Source of the DNA: Hyphochytrium catenoides
Lineage: Eukaryota > Sar > Hyphochytriomycetes > Hyphochytriales > Hyphochytriaceae
Assembly: GCA_900088475.1 (NCBI GenBank)
Contig: FLMG01000787.1
Coordinates: forward strand, 62,001-126,000
Length of the DNA: 64,000 nt
Reading direction: 5' to 3'
Shown in pieces: positions 34,301 to 48,300 of this stretch; position 1 is the stretch's first letter; every line of letters begins with the position of its first letter. The notes under the pieces were generated by a model. The model was not told where the DNA came from, ran no database searches, and saw only the letters and a list, made by a program, of their open reading frames with translations. The translations under genes and the position numbers were made by a program.

Positions 34301-36238
34301 ACAAGTCAGTGTCGACCTTCTTACCTAGGGAATACAAGGCAAGCACTCGTTGTGGAGATGTCTTTCCCCTTGCTTCAGGCACAGCGTCATTCCAGTTCCC
34401 GGACGCACTGAAATACACGGTGACTGTAGACAAGGTATCTCTCGCAACGGAGAATAGTCGACGCCGGTCGCGCGAGAAGCGAAGGATACTCACTGCCAGT
34501 GAGAGCAGGGAAGACAGTGTAAGAAGGAAAACAGAAGGAGACAGACCAGATAGAACGCGGATGTTGAGAGACAAACACGTCTCTAGGAGGCTGTGAAGGA
34601 TGCAATATCGATGGAGACAAACGAAGAGGGACAACGTTGATGGGGACAGGGTTCGTTTCCTTTTATCGCCTTGGAGCTCTCCCAAATTCCTCCTGCTTAC
34701 CTCCGTCCGAATCGAGGTTCGATATCTGCGCAAGCACTACCCCGGTGATGGCATCCCAGACCCAAATGGAGCAGGGCAACGCGGAATCTGCGGTGGCCAC
34801 CAACTTCCCATCGAAGGAAGGCACCATGCAACATATTGCAGCCTGCTTGCAGGAGAATGTGAGTGAGAGGGGAGAAAGGCTAGATGCGAGGACACTAGGA
34901 AGAGTAACAGGAGAACAATGTTTGGGAAATCTTGATTTGTGGACAGAGTAGAGAACAATGGTGGGAGAAGGGAGAGAGAGAGACAGCTAGTGAATCAGAG
35001 GCCAGTGAGGACCTTGTGCATTTTGAACATCCTCTGGGCGTTGAGCCGTAGGTTAAGGCTGATTCCCATAGATCCAGCTGGAAAGAGAAGCTGTCCTTCT
35101 TGGCCGTAGAAAACTTCGCTCCTGGTCGGAAGGCGCGAGTAGCCAAAGACATGCAAGAGAGAGGGAGACAAGGATAGAGGAGCGGTGGACTCTGCGATAG
35201 GTTCAGAAGGAGCCATGACGTTCATGGGAACGCTGCAGTACGTCTCCGCAGCATCTGAGGAGAAGGGGAGAGGAAACATGAAGCGAGAGGTAAGAGAACG
35301 GAAGGAAAGAGCAATGAGAGAACGGAGAACAAAACATACACAAAGTCACAGACAAAAGGCAGCGTATCACAGTTCACTTTGATCTACCTTTGCCCTTGTG
35401 TCCGGTCCCATCCTCCGTCTCTTGAGACTTTCCGACTGCTTCGTCGCCCGACTGGTCCCCATCGGACTCAATCGCGCTATCTTCATCCCTTGTAAGTCGC
35501 TCCCAGACATAGACTGACCTCTGCTTGGGGCAAAGGGAGAGAAGGAAAGAGCCATCAGCTGTCCATTTAACCTTGCTTATACCTTCAGAATGCCCAAAGA
35601 AGGTATGACAAAGTGCTCCTTTGAATCCTGCTGGGAAGCGGAATAGTCTTAGTCGGCAGAGATCATCTGCTGCTGCCACAAGGCGCCCAGATTTGGGCAC
35701 TACAGAGACAGTGGAGTTCCTCCCCCTCTCTTTGTCATCACTTCCGCCTGACGCCAGCATTTCAGAGCCAAATGCAGGCCAGCTATCGACGGAGGTTACG
35801 ATCGCATTAGGATAGTTGGAGTCCCAGCAAGCCTGCGAAGCCCAGGAGAGAGGACAGCTGTTGGTAGCCCACTCTATGTCCTTCAGCACTCCCGGGACAG
35901 GAATGTGCGATCCAGTGGTGACATCAGCGAAGAGAAGATCCAGAGAGGAGTCATTGCTTCTCAAGTACTGTCCATCGATGGAGAAGTCAAAGTGTGTCAC
36001 TGGCGCTTGGTGTTTGGAGAAAGTCCCGCATCGCTGGTAGTTCTTATCTGCCATGTAGATGTAGATATTATTGTCTGCTGAGGCGGCCTGCAAGAGGGTG
36101 GCACCGAACAAGTGTCAGCAGAGGGTATGCAGAGGTGCAGTGAAACAGTCCGGGCCTTGCTGGTCCCAGTAAGTAGAGAGGTCAAGGAACAGGCTTTTGA
36201 AGCAGGCGTGAGACAGATGTCGTCGATGGAGATGAGCA

Positions 36239-36286
<48 letters not shown>

Positions 36287-39200
36287 AAGAGAGAGATGGA
36301 GTCGGCGGACATAAACCTCATTACGATCGTCAATAGTAGCAAGAAAGAGTAAGAGGGGAAGTCAAAGCTTCACATCGAAAGGGTAGAACTCCATAACGGG
36401 CGCACTGAAGATAGTGCGCGACTTACTGCCAGGACGGTGCCAGTGTGCGAGTACTTTATCTCGAGGATGGCCATCTTTGAATCCTGGAAAGAGTGCGCCA
36501 CCTGCAGACTTTTCTCGTCCGTCACAATTAGAATCTTCCCATCAGCACTATGTCTTCCTTTGGAGCTCTCGCTGCCTAGACCGATGGCCAACAGCTTTCC
36601 GGTAGGAGAATAACAAACAGAACGCGCACTGTTCTCCAGATCCAAGCTTCTGATTGCGGTTTTAGTGGATAAGCTCCAAATCTGAAGCTTCTCATCGTCA
36701 CCCACTGTGGCATAAAGATCAGGAAGCTTTGGGTGGACGGCCAGTCCCCATAGCTCGTCCGACGTGTGTGTATGCATGAGGACAGAGCACTGGGAGCTCC
36801 TTACTTCCCCTTTAAGTAAGTGCTCCGTCTCTATCTGCCAGATCTGTCCTCCAGAAGAACCTATGGCGGTGGTCTTGAGATCTGGTGAGAGGGCGAGGCT
36901 GCGAAGGCGAGTCTCATGCATGCCGCCTTGAGAGCAAAATCTATTAGGAAACGCTGTAGCTAATCACATGCCTACTTGTCTTGCTCTCGTCAGTTTTCCC
37001 TCGCTCCTCTTTGTTCTTTACAGATGTACTGTCTTCTTGTTGCTTTCTTGGCCCTTGCTCCGCCATCCCTTCGTCTACTAGGATCTCTGCACTTACTGAT
37101 TTTAAGGGTCTCGATCTCGTGCAGGCACTGAAGAGAGCGATTCCAAAGCTTTAGCATACCATCCCTTCCGCCGGTCGCGAAGCCATCTCTGAACGGCGCC
37201 AAGAGAGAGATCGCAGAAGTGTGCGCTTTGATGGAGGAGGAGAGAGAAGAGCCGTCGAACTGACAGATGTATCCGTCGCTTGTGGAGGCAATTGGCTGGC
37301 ATTGCTTGCCGTTCTCAAGGTAGAGACAATCAATGAATATCTGCGCATAGGCATATGGAGGACGGAAAAGAGAGCAGTCAAAACGAGGGCAGGACTCAGA
37401 CTTTAAAAGAGGAGGAGGATAAAGGAAGAGAGTGCAGAAAAGCTTTCTCCAGCTTTGCTATCAGGCTCCCTTACGCGTGCCTCAGTGCTCTTCCTGTCAG
37501 TGCCTTCATTTGCATCTCTCACCTTAGGGTTGTCGTTCTTCACTCCTGTTATGGAGGCTGGTGTGTGCTTGCAGAAGGGAGACGTTTCCCAGAAAGATAC
37601 ATGTTGAATGCCGCAGGTCATGATTAAGGGGAGACGAGGGTGAAAGCACGCGCCTAGCACTTTGTTGGGAGAGAGAGTGGACCTGAAGGAATGATATGTC
37701 GAAACGAGGGATGAGAGACACATAAGAAGATGAAGCCGGAGAAGAGAGGAGAGAGATACATGGTGTCAGGCTGACAGAGCGAACCGATCATTGAGGTCCA
37801 GCCTGGACAAACTGATAGAAGCAAATAGCCACTTCTCCAAAGTACAAGCAGCCAAGCACAAAGAGACAATCTTTAAAAAGCCCTGAGAGTCGAATGAGCA
37901 GAAAGAGGGCCTGATTACCTGTGGAGGACGTGGCCATCTTCCCAGTGATAGAGGATCAGAGTGTTAAGAGGATCCAAGCCGACAGAAAGTAGGAGCTCTC
38001 CTGTTCCTTCAGAGAATCGCAAGAGAGAGACACCACCCTCATGTTCGCCTCTCAAGATCTGCCGCACCTCTCCCTTCATTGTGCTCCAGATGACAATGCT
38101 GGGGCAGGTCCCTGCCTCCCCGGTGGCCACAAGGTCTTTCATCGGATGCATAGCAAATGAGAGAATCTCGTCCTTATGTGCCTGTGGTGCAAGGACAGAG
38201 AAGACGCAGAAAATTTGAACTCGACGTCAGAGAAGCCTTCCTTCTTCAAACCCTGGCTCGCCGACGCCTCAATCTTCACTGGCTCTGCCCGTACCACCAG
38301 TAGTTTGGCCTGCCCCCATATAAAGTCCTCTTAACAATCTTTTTACCTAGTGTCGCTGTGCTAGGTGAAAAGATCCGTACCTAATCCTGTTTCCCCTTCT
38401 CCTACACCCCCTTGCTGCCTCTCAAGGCTAGTCTTATTAGGCCTGCAGCGCCTTACCAGATTGAATCGCTGTGACCTACTACTTTGATCAAGAGAGACAA
38501 CCACAGCACCAGCCGTGTAGACCAGCCTGCCAGCAACGTCATACTCAAGGTTCCGCCTCAGCTTCTCCGCAGAGTAGCCGCTGACCCATCGTAGCGTCAG
38601 GCGGTCAGTCGGAGGCGTTAGGTTGGGTTCAGTAACGGTAGATGAGGATGGCGCAACCACACTCTTCAGCCACATTCGTAAAGGATTCCCTTGTTCAGAT
38701 GGCTGGATAACTATAAAAATTTTAAAGGTATAGAGAGAGCTTGAGTGAGATGGCTTCCTTCGAGAGCACACATTGTGACATGGCCGCGTCCCTTTGCCTC
38801 TGATCGCCGAATAACGTCCTTCTCCTTGTCTCTCTTCTTTCCGCGAATCCTTTCCATTTCATCCTATCTCTTGTCGCTCCCACTATGCACTTCGTCATTC
38901 TCTATTGTGTCCTGCCCTTTACATCCGTCATCTCACGCTCTTTCTTCTCCTGTCTTAACATACCATTCGCTGTGCTATTGAGAGCTCCGCTATCCAGCGT
39001 CCGGTGAACAGTCTCTAGTCCTACGTCCCGGACGAAGGCACTGCCAGGGAGCAGTTCCTTTGCCCCAGCCTCCACCTCTTCCTGTACGAGGAAGCCACTC
39101 GCCTCTGCAGCTTGTGAAGAGGAGACAGAAGGGGAAAGCTTTATTCTCTCCCATTGAAGGATGCAGGCGTCTTCGCTGCACGACAGTAGATAATCTTCCT

Positions 39201-42200
39201 CCTTTGTGCTAACGATATGGTTGATGGTGGCACCGTGAGCAGGGTAATATAGATGCGGACTTCCCATTTTAGTGGCTGGATAGTGAACGACAGAGAGTCC
39301 ACCAGAGCTATCACCTGCCACAACAGTCTACACAGCACGATAATGGACAGAAAGGATAGAGGGAACACAAGCACAAAGTCAGTGGCTCGGTAGCAAAGAT
39401 ATTCTAGAGCTACTAGCGGCATTTCTATGGGAGATGCGCGTCTGCAGCCACCGAAGCGGTGAAAAATAGAGTGAACGGAAGGATGTAAGAGTGGGAGAAT
39501 TATTAGGAAGCCTTCGAAGGTATTGGGCGGCAGCGACTGAGAAGATGATAGCACTTGCAAGTAGGCTAAACTGCTAATGACGGGAGAGGAAGTAGAGCAC
39601 TCTTAAAGCTCTGAGAGGAGGACGCTATGGACGTGCACCCACCGGGGAGGTAGATAACCTGCAGGTGACTTTGAACATTCTACCGTCATCTTGCTTTGGC
39701 CAGATTCCTATGGAGACAGAATGCCACCGTCAGCTATATTCCGAAGAGGAGAAGGAGAGAGGAGTGCAAGCAGAGCCGGACATAACGCAATCGATGATGG
39801 AGAAGTAGCACGAGGCTGCGAGGGGCCTGAGGAGAGCCCACGCAGAGCAACAGCACAGAACAGAAGGAGCAACAACAGAGAACAGCTGAAATTTTCCGAG
39901 AGAAGAAGATACGCTACAGTGGAAGCAGGGGTACCGAACCTTGCGTGCGATAGTTGAAAGGGACGGTAAGTGTTCCCCAAGTAATATCCTTCACGCTGNN
40001 NNNNNNNNNNNNNNNNNNNNNNNNNNNNNNNNNNNNNNNNNNNNNNNNNCCACTCTGAGTCCTCACTAAAATCCAGCCGAAGAAGGCCTTGGCCTTTCTT
40101 CACGTTAGAAGATCGGCTTAGACTTCCATAATCAGAGGCACGGTAAAAGTAGACACCGCCGTCCCCGCTCGTCATTCCCATCACGGCTCCATTGGGGGAG
40201 AACTTGATGTCCGTTATAGACTGCGAAAGGCCGTGAAGGAAAAGGAAGATAAGCCCCACAGGCCTTTCTAAGGTGGCAGTAAGAGAGTGAAGAATGGGAG
40301 AAGCGGATTTGAGAAGGTGTCAGCGGGAGACTGAGCTCCTTTACCTCACTAGCATCTCGAGCTTCGTGTACAGGCTGGAAGTCCTTTTCCCGCAAAACCA
40401 TAAAGGCGCCATTATTTCTATGTTGATGCTCCAGAGATCCGATACCTAGGACAATGTGCTGGCCATTTGCTGAATATCTTACGGCGTAGGCTGGCGGTCC
40501 TTCCAGCGTCATCATCCTTAGCAGGCGCTTGGTGCGGAGATCCCAAATGCGCAAGGTTCTGTCCGGGCCCACAGAGCAGATCTCTGGCCTCTCGGGATGA
40601 ACATCCATGCCAGAAACACCTCCTGCTTGGACCAAGAGAAAGAAAGAACAAGAGGAAGAGAGTGCAAAACGGCTGAGACAGACTCGAACTGGCGTGATCA
40701 CATCTTAAGGACTCTTTAAGAACTACTGAGATCTTTCAAAGAAACCCAGGAAAGAGAGAGATGTGGGGGGAGAGAGAGAAAAGAGACAGAGAGAGAGTGC
40801 ACGAGAGTAAAAGAGTTGAGATGAAAAGATTTTGCAATCTCAGAGAAAAAGACATAAAGAGAGAGGTAGTATGGGCAAGGAAAGGATATGGACGAGTTGA
40901 GAGATGGCGCACCTCTAAAATGACCCGTGACCAGTGGCCAAGGATGGATGTTGGATCCGTCCATCGCGCTAAGCTCCAAGACCTCAGACGACAGCAAACC
41001 CACGAGTATCTTGGTCCTGTCGGCTGCAATCTGTACGCTCTGCACTACTGGAAGGACCCCGAACGAGGAGACGTCGAAGACTGTCCGTGGCTCTAAAGCC
41101 TTAGTATATAGACGAATCTTATGGTCCTTTCCGCCGGTGATCACTCCGCTTGTAAAACTGCAAAGGCAAGTGATGGCATTCTGAGGGAGGACCATAGGGA
41201 GGAAGAGCAGAGACCATCACAAGGCGACAGGGTACGCAGCAGGGAGGAGAATGGTAGTCCCGGCAATTTGCGTGAGTCCTTCACCATGTCTACTAGCTCT
41301 CTTCCTCTCCCTCGCTTCCCCCTGTGTGTATATATTTGCTGCCTCTGCCTTCAACCCGCTGCGCCGACCCTTCTCTTTACTATGGACTATGGACATCGTC
41401 TCATTCGATGAGTTGCCCCTCCTCCTTCCATGGCTTGCCTGGTAGAGACCTCCTTGTCCATCTACACTTCAAGCGCTTCTTAAGGTCTTCATGGTCATGA
41501 CGTCGACACATTCTTTCTGTCTCTCCTTTCCTTCCCTCACATACACTCTAGATCCATAACTCTTGGTCGTCTCTTCTGATCCTTTTGACTTACATTGTGT
41601 GCCTTGATAACCTTTACGCAGTTCCTAGCGTACCAGAGGTAGAGATGCCCGCTAACAGTCCCGGTTAAGAGATAGTCTTCCAATGATCCCATACAAGTGA
41701 TAGTCTGTCTCTTTGCCTGTTGGCCGAAGATTCCCTTCTTCTTTGAGTATATTTCCTGTCCCTCTCTCCCCCAGAAAAAGATGTGATCTACGCCAGCGCA
41801 AGCAAAAGTGTCTTCCGTTGACGCGAAAGAGCATGCCAGGACTGGGAGCTAGACGGAACAGCCACGAGAAAGGTTTTGTTACTCAGAGCAGCGCAACAAA
41901 CGCTATTCATAGGATGACAGATAAACGGTCAATGATAGCAGAGAAGCGAAAGAGAAGAGCGAGAGATGGCGAGTGAGCGAGAGCGAGAGAAAGCGAGAGA
42001 GAGGAACGGCGGTGAGGACGCAGATGCGAGGACATAAAGCCAAGTAGAAGAAGAGCTCTGAGTTAGACAGAGCCACTGTTGGCTTATGTCGCCTTGGATG
42101 CGGTTCTATCAAGAGCGAAAGAGCTTACATGTGTCGCCACGGAAGTGTATAGAAGCTCTTTGCTGCGCCAACGATAGAGGCCGACCAAGTAATCTTTGTC

Positions 42201-44066
42201 CTTAGAGACCGACAGTAACAAGCTTGTATCCTTTGAGAAGGCGAGGAGGCATATCGTTCCAGCTTGATAACCTCTGCATACACAAATGAAGCCTTGTCAG
42301 TTACGGAGGATGCTCATTGTTGGAGATGAAGAGGGAGAAAGATTGGTTCCGATGTCTCTCCTTCTTACTTCAGGATAACTAGCGTCTTCAGCGAGTCTGG
42401 CTCCCACACCACAAGGCTCGAATCCGCTCCTCCATAACCTGTGGCCACCAGAGCTCCATTCTAGTTTAATAGGTCAGACGGAAGCAGGCGATATCGACGC
42501 TTAGTAAGAAGACAGGACGTGAAGGAACGGTCTGATGGATAAATAGAAAGGCTGTCAAATGCGAGGGGCACTCGGTTTAAGGTTTGGGGTTCTCCTTAAA
42601 ATGCGTGAATGCTTTAGCAGTGATAGCCAGAAGCTAGGGAGGCCCTATGAGCACGCGGGATACCTCTGAGATTGCCATGCACTGCACCGCTCCACCCCGT
42701 GCAGAGTAATAGCGCTGGGTCATGGCTTGTGGATTTAGGACAACAGAGATGGCGCCTGCCACATAAACAATGTCTCCAGTGCTGCTATACGCCACGCCTT
42801 TGCGGAGAGAGCCCTTAGCACCGTGAACCCATCGCAGTTCCAGACAATCTTGAGGCAGCCTACGGAACGCAGAGAGCCTTAATGTATCGAGCGGAGCAGG
42901 AATGAAGCCGCGCACCTCTGGCCGAATGGCGCTGTCGGTGATCTTAGCCCTAAGACGAAAGACTACCTAGTGTCTTCCCTTGGTGGTTGAGATGGAACAG
43001 CCTCCAATAGCATCCCATTGAAAGGTCTCTCTCCCCCTTCCGGCGCTGTCACGACTGCCTTGCTCTGATAGGGTAACTGACAGCGAGGTGTTAGCATTGC
43101 CAGCGGATGTCTCTATTTTGAGGACTTTCAAATCCCATTGATTAGAAGCTTACCAGCTCTTCTAAGTTGTCTGGCGTCTGATTGGCGTTGTTCCTGGTAC
43201 CTAAGGACCTGATGCGATCGTTATCATCAAAGTGTTCCATCCAGGACCTTGTCTCTGGATGCGTCAGGCAGAAGTGCAGGAAGTCGCTAAGGGAAATTCT
43301 ATCGTCCCCATTTTTTCCAGCTTGCCGAAATGCCTAGTAGCACTAGGGCTTAATACTGGAGCCAGAGACCTATCATAGAGGCTATCAGCCTACCTGGGCG
43401 GAGATAGACTCCAGTTCGATGTCTGTGGGGGATGTTTGGTTGGTCAATTTGCACAGTCCTGTCGCTGCGGATCTGAGAGCGAGAGTCATCTCATCGATAG
43501 TAATTGCTTTGACCTCATTAAAGTCATAGCAATTGAAGATGACTGCGCGGACATTGATGCGGGTTACAGTCAGACACAGTCTCCAGACAAAGATGTAGTT
43601 CAGACTAACATTTGACGGTGTCAGGAGTCCACATTCCTGACGCAACTGATAGCGTTGCCAGCGTCTCCAATGCATCGATGAGCCCATTCTATTAGGAAAA
43701 AAAGAATGCTTTTAGAGGAAGAAATAAGAACTCAAGATGGAGGAGCCAAAACGCTCTTACTTTGTCAGTGTCTAGAGCTCTAAATAGCTCCTCAGAAAGA
43801 GAGTCCATGCGCTCATTCGTGACATCAAGCTCCGTGCCCAGTTCTCTCATAATGTCTTTGAACTCCAACAGGCTGATGCCAAACCCGTCCGCAACGCTAT
43901 TGAACGTCTCCCACAATCCAACAACGGCTGGCCACGACACTAGAGAGGCTGTGAGCTCGAAGACCAATGGTAGCCCGCAATGAAGCATTTGCCACGGGGT
44001 GGACTTACGGTTTGTGAATGGGAGAGCCGCCTCGATATAATCAGCTTTTCCCAGTTTCTGTCCCAT
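31345..44066 (-). CDS. EF-hand and triple HELP-WD40 (EML5/6-like) protein
   Basis: A many-exon gene of 12.7 kb. The ATG at 44066 opens MGQKLGKADY. The N-terminal part carries EF-hands: a canonical loop DTDKNGLIDALE, split by an intron near 43,690-43,760, a weaker one near 43,530, and NGDDRISLSDF followed by HPETRSWM near 43,240-43,310. Three HELP-type blocks follow, at about 42,700-42,870 (LELRWVHGAKGS), 38,500-38,640 (LTLRWVSGYSAE) and 35,080-35,150 (VFGYSRLPT). Each leads into tandem WD repeats with blades such as GGRDGMLKIWNR (33.5 kb) and DRTLRIWDL (40.5 kb). The last blade ends in KDGCIMLWEL before TAA at 31347-31345. EML proteins bind microtubules through the HELP/propeller unit. I did not fix every exon; 51 N at 39999-40049 interrupt a blade. 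Two or three adjacent paralogues are a less likely reading, as no internal starts are evident. Confidence 0.8.
36246..36281. repeat. (GA)n microsatellite
   Basis: A near-perfect GA/AG dinucleotide run lies in a presumed intron of the EML-like gene. Shorter GA-rich runs occur in other introns of this gene (about 34,970 and 40,770). Confidence 0.9.
39999..40049. other. Assembly gap (51 N)
   Basis: A run of N within the first WD-repeat unit of the EML-like gene, next to the coding stretch LLRLDFSEDSEW. Confidence 1.
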
Positions 44067-45352
44067 CTTGACAATACCTCGAGGAGAGGGGATTACTGGT
44101 CCTCTGCTATGATAAAGCGAGATCTCGTCACGTTATCCTCTTCTGTATAGGGGGTGCAGACTACTGCCCCAATCAAGTACCAATCTTAGCTGGTGGTGAC
44201 AACGCTTCCCTCTCCTCAGTCTACGTTTCCTGTGTGTAACAGTCACATCAGAACCATCCTCGAACCGTAGAGCCAGTGCGCCGCAGGCAGCTGCCCCATG
44301 ATGGTGACTTCCGCTATTAACCTCCAAGAGCCTGGACTCTAGATAGAGATCCAGGACGGACCAAGAAGACGATGAGGGCAGGGGAAGCCTTAGAAGGCTC
44401 ACTGTCCCTGGCTTCTTATAAAGGAAAGCTTGGCGTCTGAGAGATGATGGCGCGGGCGCCAAAGGACACACCTCCTTCGCCTTGCCGCTTGACCCCTCCC
44501 ACGGTCCAGCCTCTCATGGTCTATAAAACAGTACTGTACGGAGGAGATCCAGTACTGTACTGTAGGGATAACGTCGTACATGTAGTACCGCGTACACTTC
44601 CTTCGACGACTACAGTAAATCTACGAAGTTTGTTTCCCTGCTGGTTGTATCCTCCATGCTTGTGTGCGTTGTTACTGTTATCCCGTGTACACCATACTTC
44701 CACACGTAAACAACAGCGTGTATGTGCCTTGTGACTTGTGACTCTTCGATTTCGTGGTAACTAAATGAACCTTGTCTCTGATAATCATCAGAGTGATCTA
44801 TGCCTATCACAAGCTCCAATGTACCGGTCATACTGTAGAAGCGAAGAATGCCGCGAAAACGCATTCAAAGTGGCGCGGGAAGCGATGAAGTGCTCTCCCT
44901 ACAACTTGGCAGGCAAGTGAAGAGAGAACACCGCATTGACAAAGGACTGAAACAGCTCGTCCTGTTGAAGCCTGAAGATCCTTCCCCTTTGTCCGCTCTT
45001 GGAATGGTGCTTCCTCTCCTATGGTCACTTGGAAGTCTATAACGGTGCACTTGTCTCTCTCCTTTCTCTCACCAAGTCCTATTTGAAGGCTGCCTGGTCG
45101 AGATTCTTAATATCAAGTCGAGCAAATTGACCAGAGCACGAGGCGGACAGTGAAGCAGGATAAGCGGAAAGCGTGCTGAGTCCACTGGACTGCGGGCTTC
45201 CACAAACAGTGGGCGCCCGTAGCCTTCAAGGTCTCCCTACTCCCATTGTGCCGTACAGCAGGAGAAAGGAACCCCTTTGACGTGGGGCGGAGGTGTTCTT
45301 CTCGGGTATCATTAAGGTGCTTGCAGCTCGTTAATCACAGGTAACCTTCCGG
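44067..45352. promoter_or_regulatory. Divergent upstream region of EML-like and ELG1 genes
   Basis: About 1.3 kb lies between divergent starts. It contains AGTACTGTAC-type inverted motifs near 44,530-44,590 (repeated GTACTGTAC strings). Open frames here carry no domain signal. Confidence 0.35.
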
Positions 45353-48300
45353 ATGACGGTGTCCGCTGGACCTAAAAGGAGAAGGAATACTTCCTCGCCG
45401 GTCTTACAAGGGAAAGCTCTCACCGGTTTTTTCAATCAGCCAAGCATTGATATTAGCGACGGCACCTCTGAGGAGTCGGAAAACAATCCTGCCGTGCAGA
45501 ATCAATACTGCGATGCTCTAAACTCAGCCTCAACAAAGGCTTTTCCTCCTAGTCCCAGGGCCCTTAGCTCCATGGAAGCAAGAAAAGCGGACAGCGAGCC
45601 GGCTGACGGAAGGGAAGCAAAAAGAGTTCAAAGTGACAAGAAACCACGCAGGAAGAAGTCCGAAGGAAGGAAGACGGAGACAGCCGGAATGCATTCCCTT
45701 CAGGCACTGTGGGGTAGCCCTAAGCCTAGCAAAGATTCTTCCAGCACGCCCATCGACTGGCTCGTTGCTTCTTCTATCCCAGCTGAGGAACAATCGCCGC
45801 AAAAGGGGCAAGTAGCCACGCACACCTCCACCTCCATCACTCCTCCTCCTATGCAACAGCCAGAACACCCCTTCTTTTCAGTGAGAAAGCCGCAACCCGC
45901 GACCCCATCGCCGGGAGGAGACTCGTCCGAGAAAAAAAAAGATGTAAGGGATGGAAAGACAAAAGACGTTAAGAATGAGCTCAAAACCAAAAGAAAGGTG
46001 ATAAAGTCAAAGCCATCACAGCCTGAACCTCAAGGTGTAAATGAAGAGGATCAAAGCGAACTTGGGGAGCACAATGTAAAGAAAGCCGATGGAGGTCAAG
46101 GTTCAGCGAGGACTTTGGATTCCGAGGGTGACGCACAGCCGGTGAAGAGGACAAGGTTGCAAAGGAAAGCTAAGCAGGATGTAAAGTACACTGAAGAAAA
46201 GAAAGATACAGATAAAGACGAGGACCTCGAAGCTGAAGTAGAGGCCTCAAAGCCCGCGAGGAAGATTAAGACAAGCGGTAAAAGAGACAAGAGTGGAAAG
46301 AAGAAGTCAAAGAGTTTGGAACCGGACTCTGCATCCTCGGAGGAGCCAACAGCTGCGGAAATTTCAATTCTCGATCTATCAGAGGGATCCGAGGTGGAAG
46401 TAATTGAGCATAAATCAGGGAAAAGGCGAAAAGCAGACAAAAAGATGGCAGTAGAACAAGGAAGCGCTTCCAGCGACTTTTTCTTGACCCAAGAGGAGAA
46501 GAGAATTAAGGTGGCGCTGGAAGCTGCTGAAAAGCTTAGGCAACAGGTAGGATTAAACCCGTGGCTCCTTTTTACGGGCGGGCCTCATCGTCACTGGGGA
46601 TGACCCTCAAAGAACTAGCAGAAGCGTTTATAAATTTTTCTCATAACTTGCCACCCTCCTTTCAACTTCCGGTATCTCTGCTGACGTTGCTGGCCATTGC
46701 TGACTCTATCGTCGCAGATTGAAGCCGCCAAGCAATTGAATGAAGCGTTCAACGCAGGGCGGTCCATCAACCCTTTTTTTGCTCCGAAGAGGCCGTCCAT
46801 ACAGCAGCAAGCAAGCAAACGAAGTGATGGGGAGATGGAAATGGAAGGAAGTCTGGCCATGAACAATGCCAGGCAAATTCAACCAGAATCCTTGGAGGGA
46901 GAAAGTGACATTTCGGCTAGGAGGAGCTTGACCTGGCAATTGCCTGACTTTCCTTCGGCAGACTTTGTTGGACAGAAAGAGAAAGACTACGAGCAAGGAT
47001 ACATCTCCTATGGCTCGCTTTTGGCTGTAGCATGGCCATTGGAATGTGGAAAAGGTCATCTAGCAATACATAGCGTCTGCACCGAAGACCAGACGCCAAT
47101 AAGCATCGACTTAACGCAATCTGCAAGCCCCACCAGTCTTTTGACCAGCATCTCAGGTACACTTCGCTTCCCAGGTTTTCCTCGCGCTCTATACTTACCC
47201 GTACTGGGCTGTATGGGCTTAGGGTGGGCAGGTCTATTTTGCCATCTACACTAACGTTGGTCATGCTAGGCTTGCTTCATCCTCTTTGCTTAGCTAGCAA
47301 CGAACCGAAAGCCCGAAGAGAGGATTCCGGCATCAAGGCGGTGATAGACCTGGATGCGCCCATAGATGTCGAGGCTTTTGTAACCTCACAGGATCTCCAA
47401 GACCAGTGGCAGCAGTGGTTGCTCAACAACTTGGAGGAGTTGAAAACTAGACTATCGACCCGCTGGAATGTCGCCGGAAAAGAAGCAGAGCGAGAATTGA
47501 GACGGGTCATCCAGGTATCGCCCATCTCTACCTCTGGGTGCTGGGGTTCTGGTGCGACGGCTTCACTTGTCTTATCCCGACAATCCAAGATTCTGGCTCT
47601 AGGACATCTCCACTTCTTAATTCCTTATATGATGTGCTTCGCCTATTTCACACACGACCTCGCTTTCATTTGTTTCTTTCAGCGGAACAAGGGAGAGGCT
47701 GTGCACCTGCCATGGACAGACAAGTACCGCCCTTTGAGTCACTTGGAAACAGCAGGAAGTCCAGACACAAGTAAAGGTCAGATGGCACTATCAGTGCTAT
47801 TACCGCTCTTTTTTCCAGGGGTCTGGTTGTGGCCGTGGTGGTGGTGATGGGTAGGGGCGCTGTGGTTGTTCCCTGTGTACACAGCTGTGGTCATCTCGTG
47901 TTTTGACCACAATGATCACAGAGTTCAAGGAGTGGCTGCAGCAATGGAAGGACTTGAGGGAGGGTGAGCGCAACGAGACCGAGAAGGATAGTGGCTTTCT
48001 ATCAGATGAAGATTTTAGCGGATATAGTGACGTAGAGGAAGCTGACTTCCAGTCGTCGGTGTTCTTGCTGACAGGAAAGGTAGATATCTTGCCCTTGTCC
48101 TCGCTCCGGTGGTGCCAACAATAGCCCCGGCTGCCTTCACATATTCACCCTCTTCGCAACGGCAATTCTCCTTAATCTAACCACTCTCGAATCTTGCTTC
48201 TGCCCTTACGTTTAGACTTCGAGTGGAAAGACATCAACAGTCTATGCCTGCGCCACTGAGTTAGGTTTTGAGGTGATTGAGATAAACAGCAGCCACAAAC

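Noticed and set aside
36112-36342. ORFs over the GA repeat encoding RE/LS dipeptide runs
   Set aside because: They are translations of a microsatellite in an intron.
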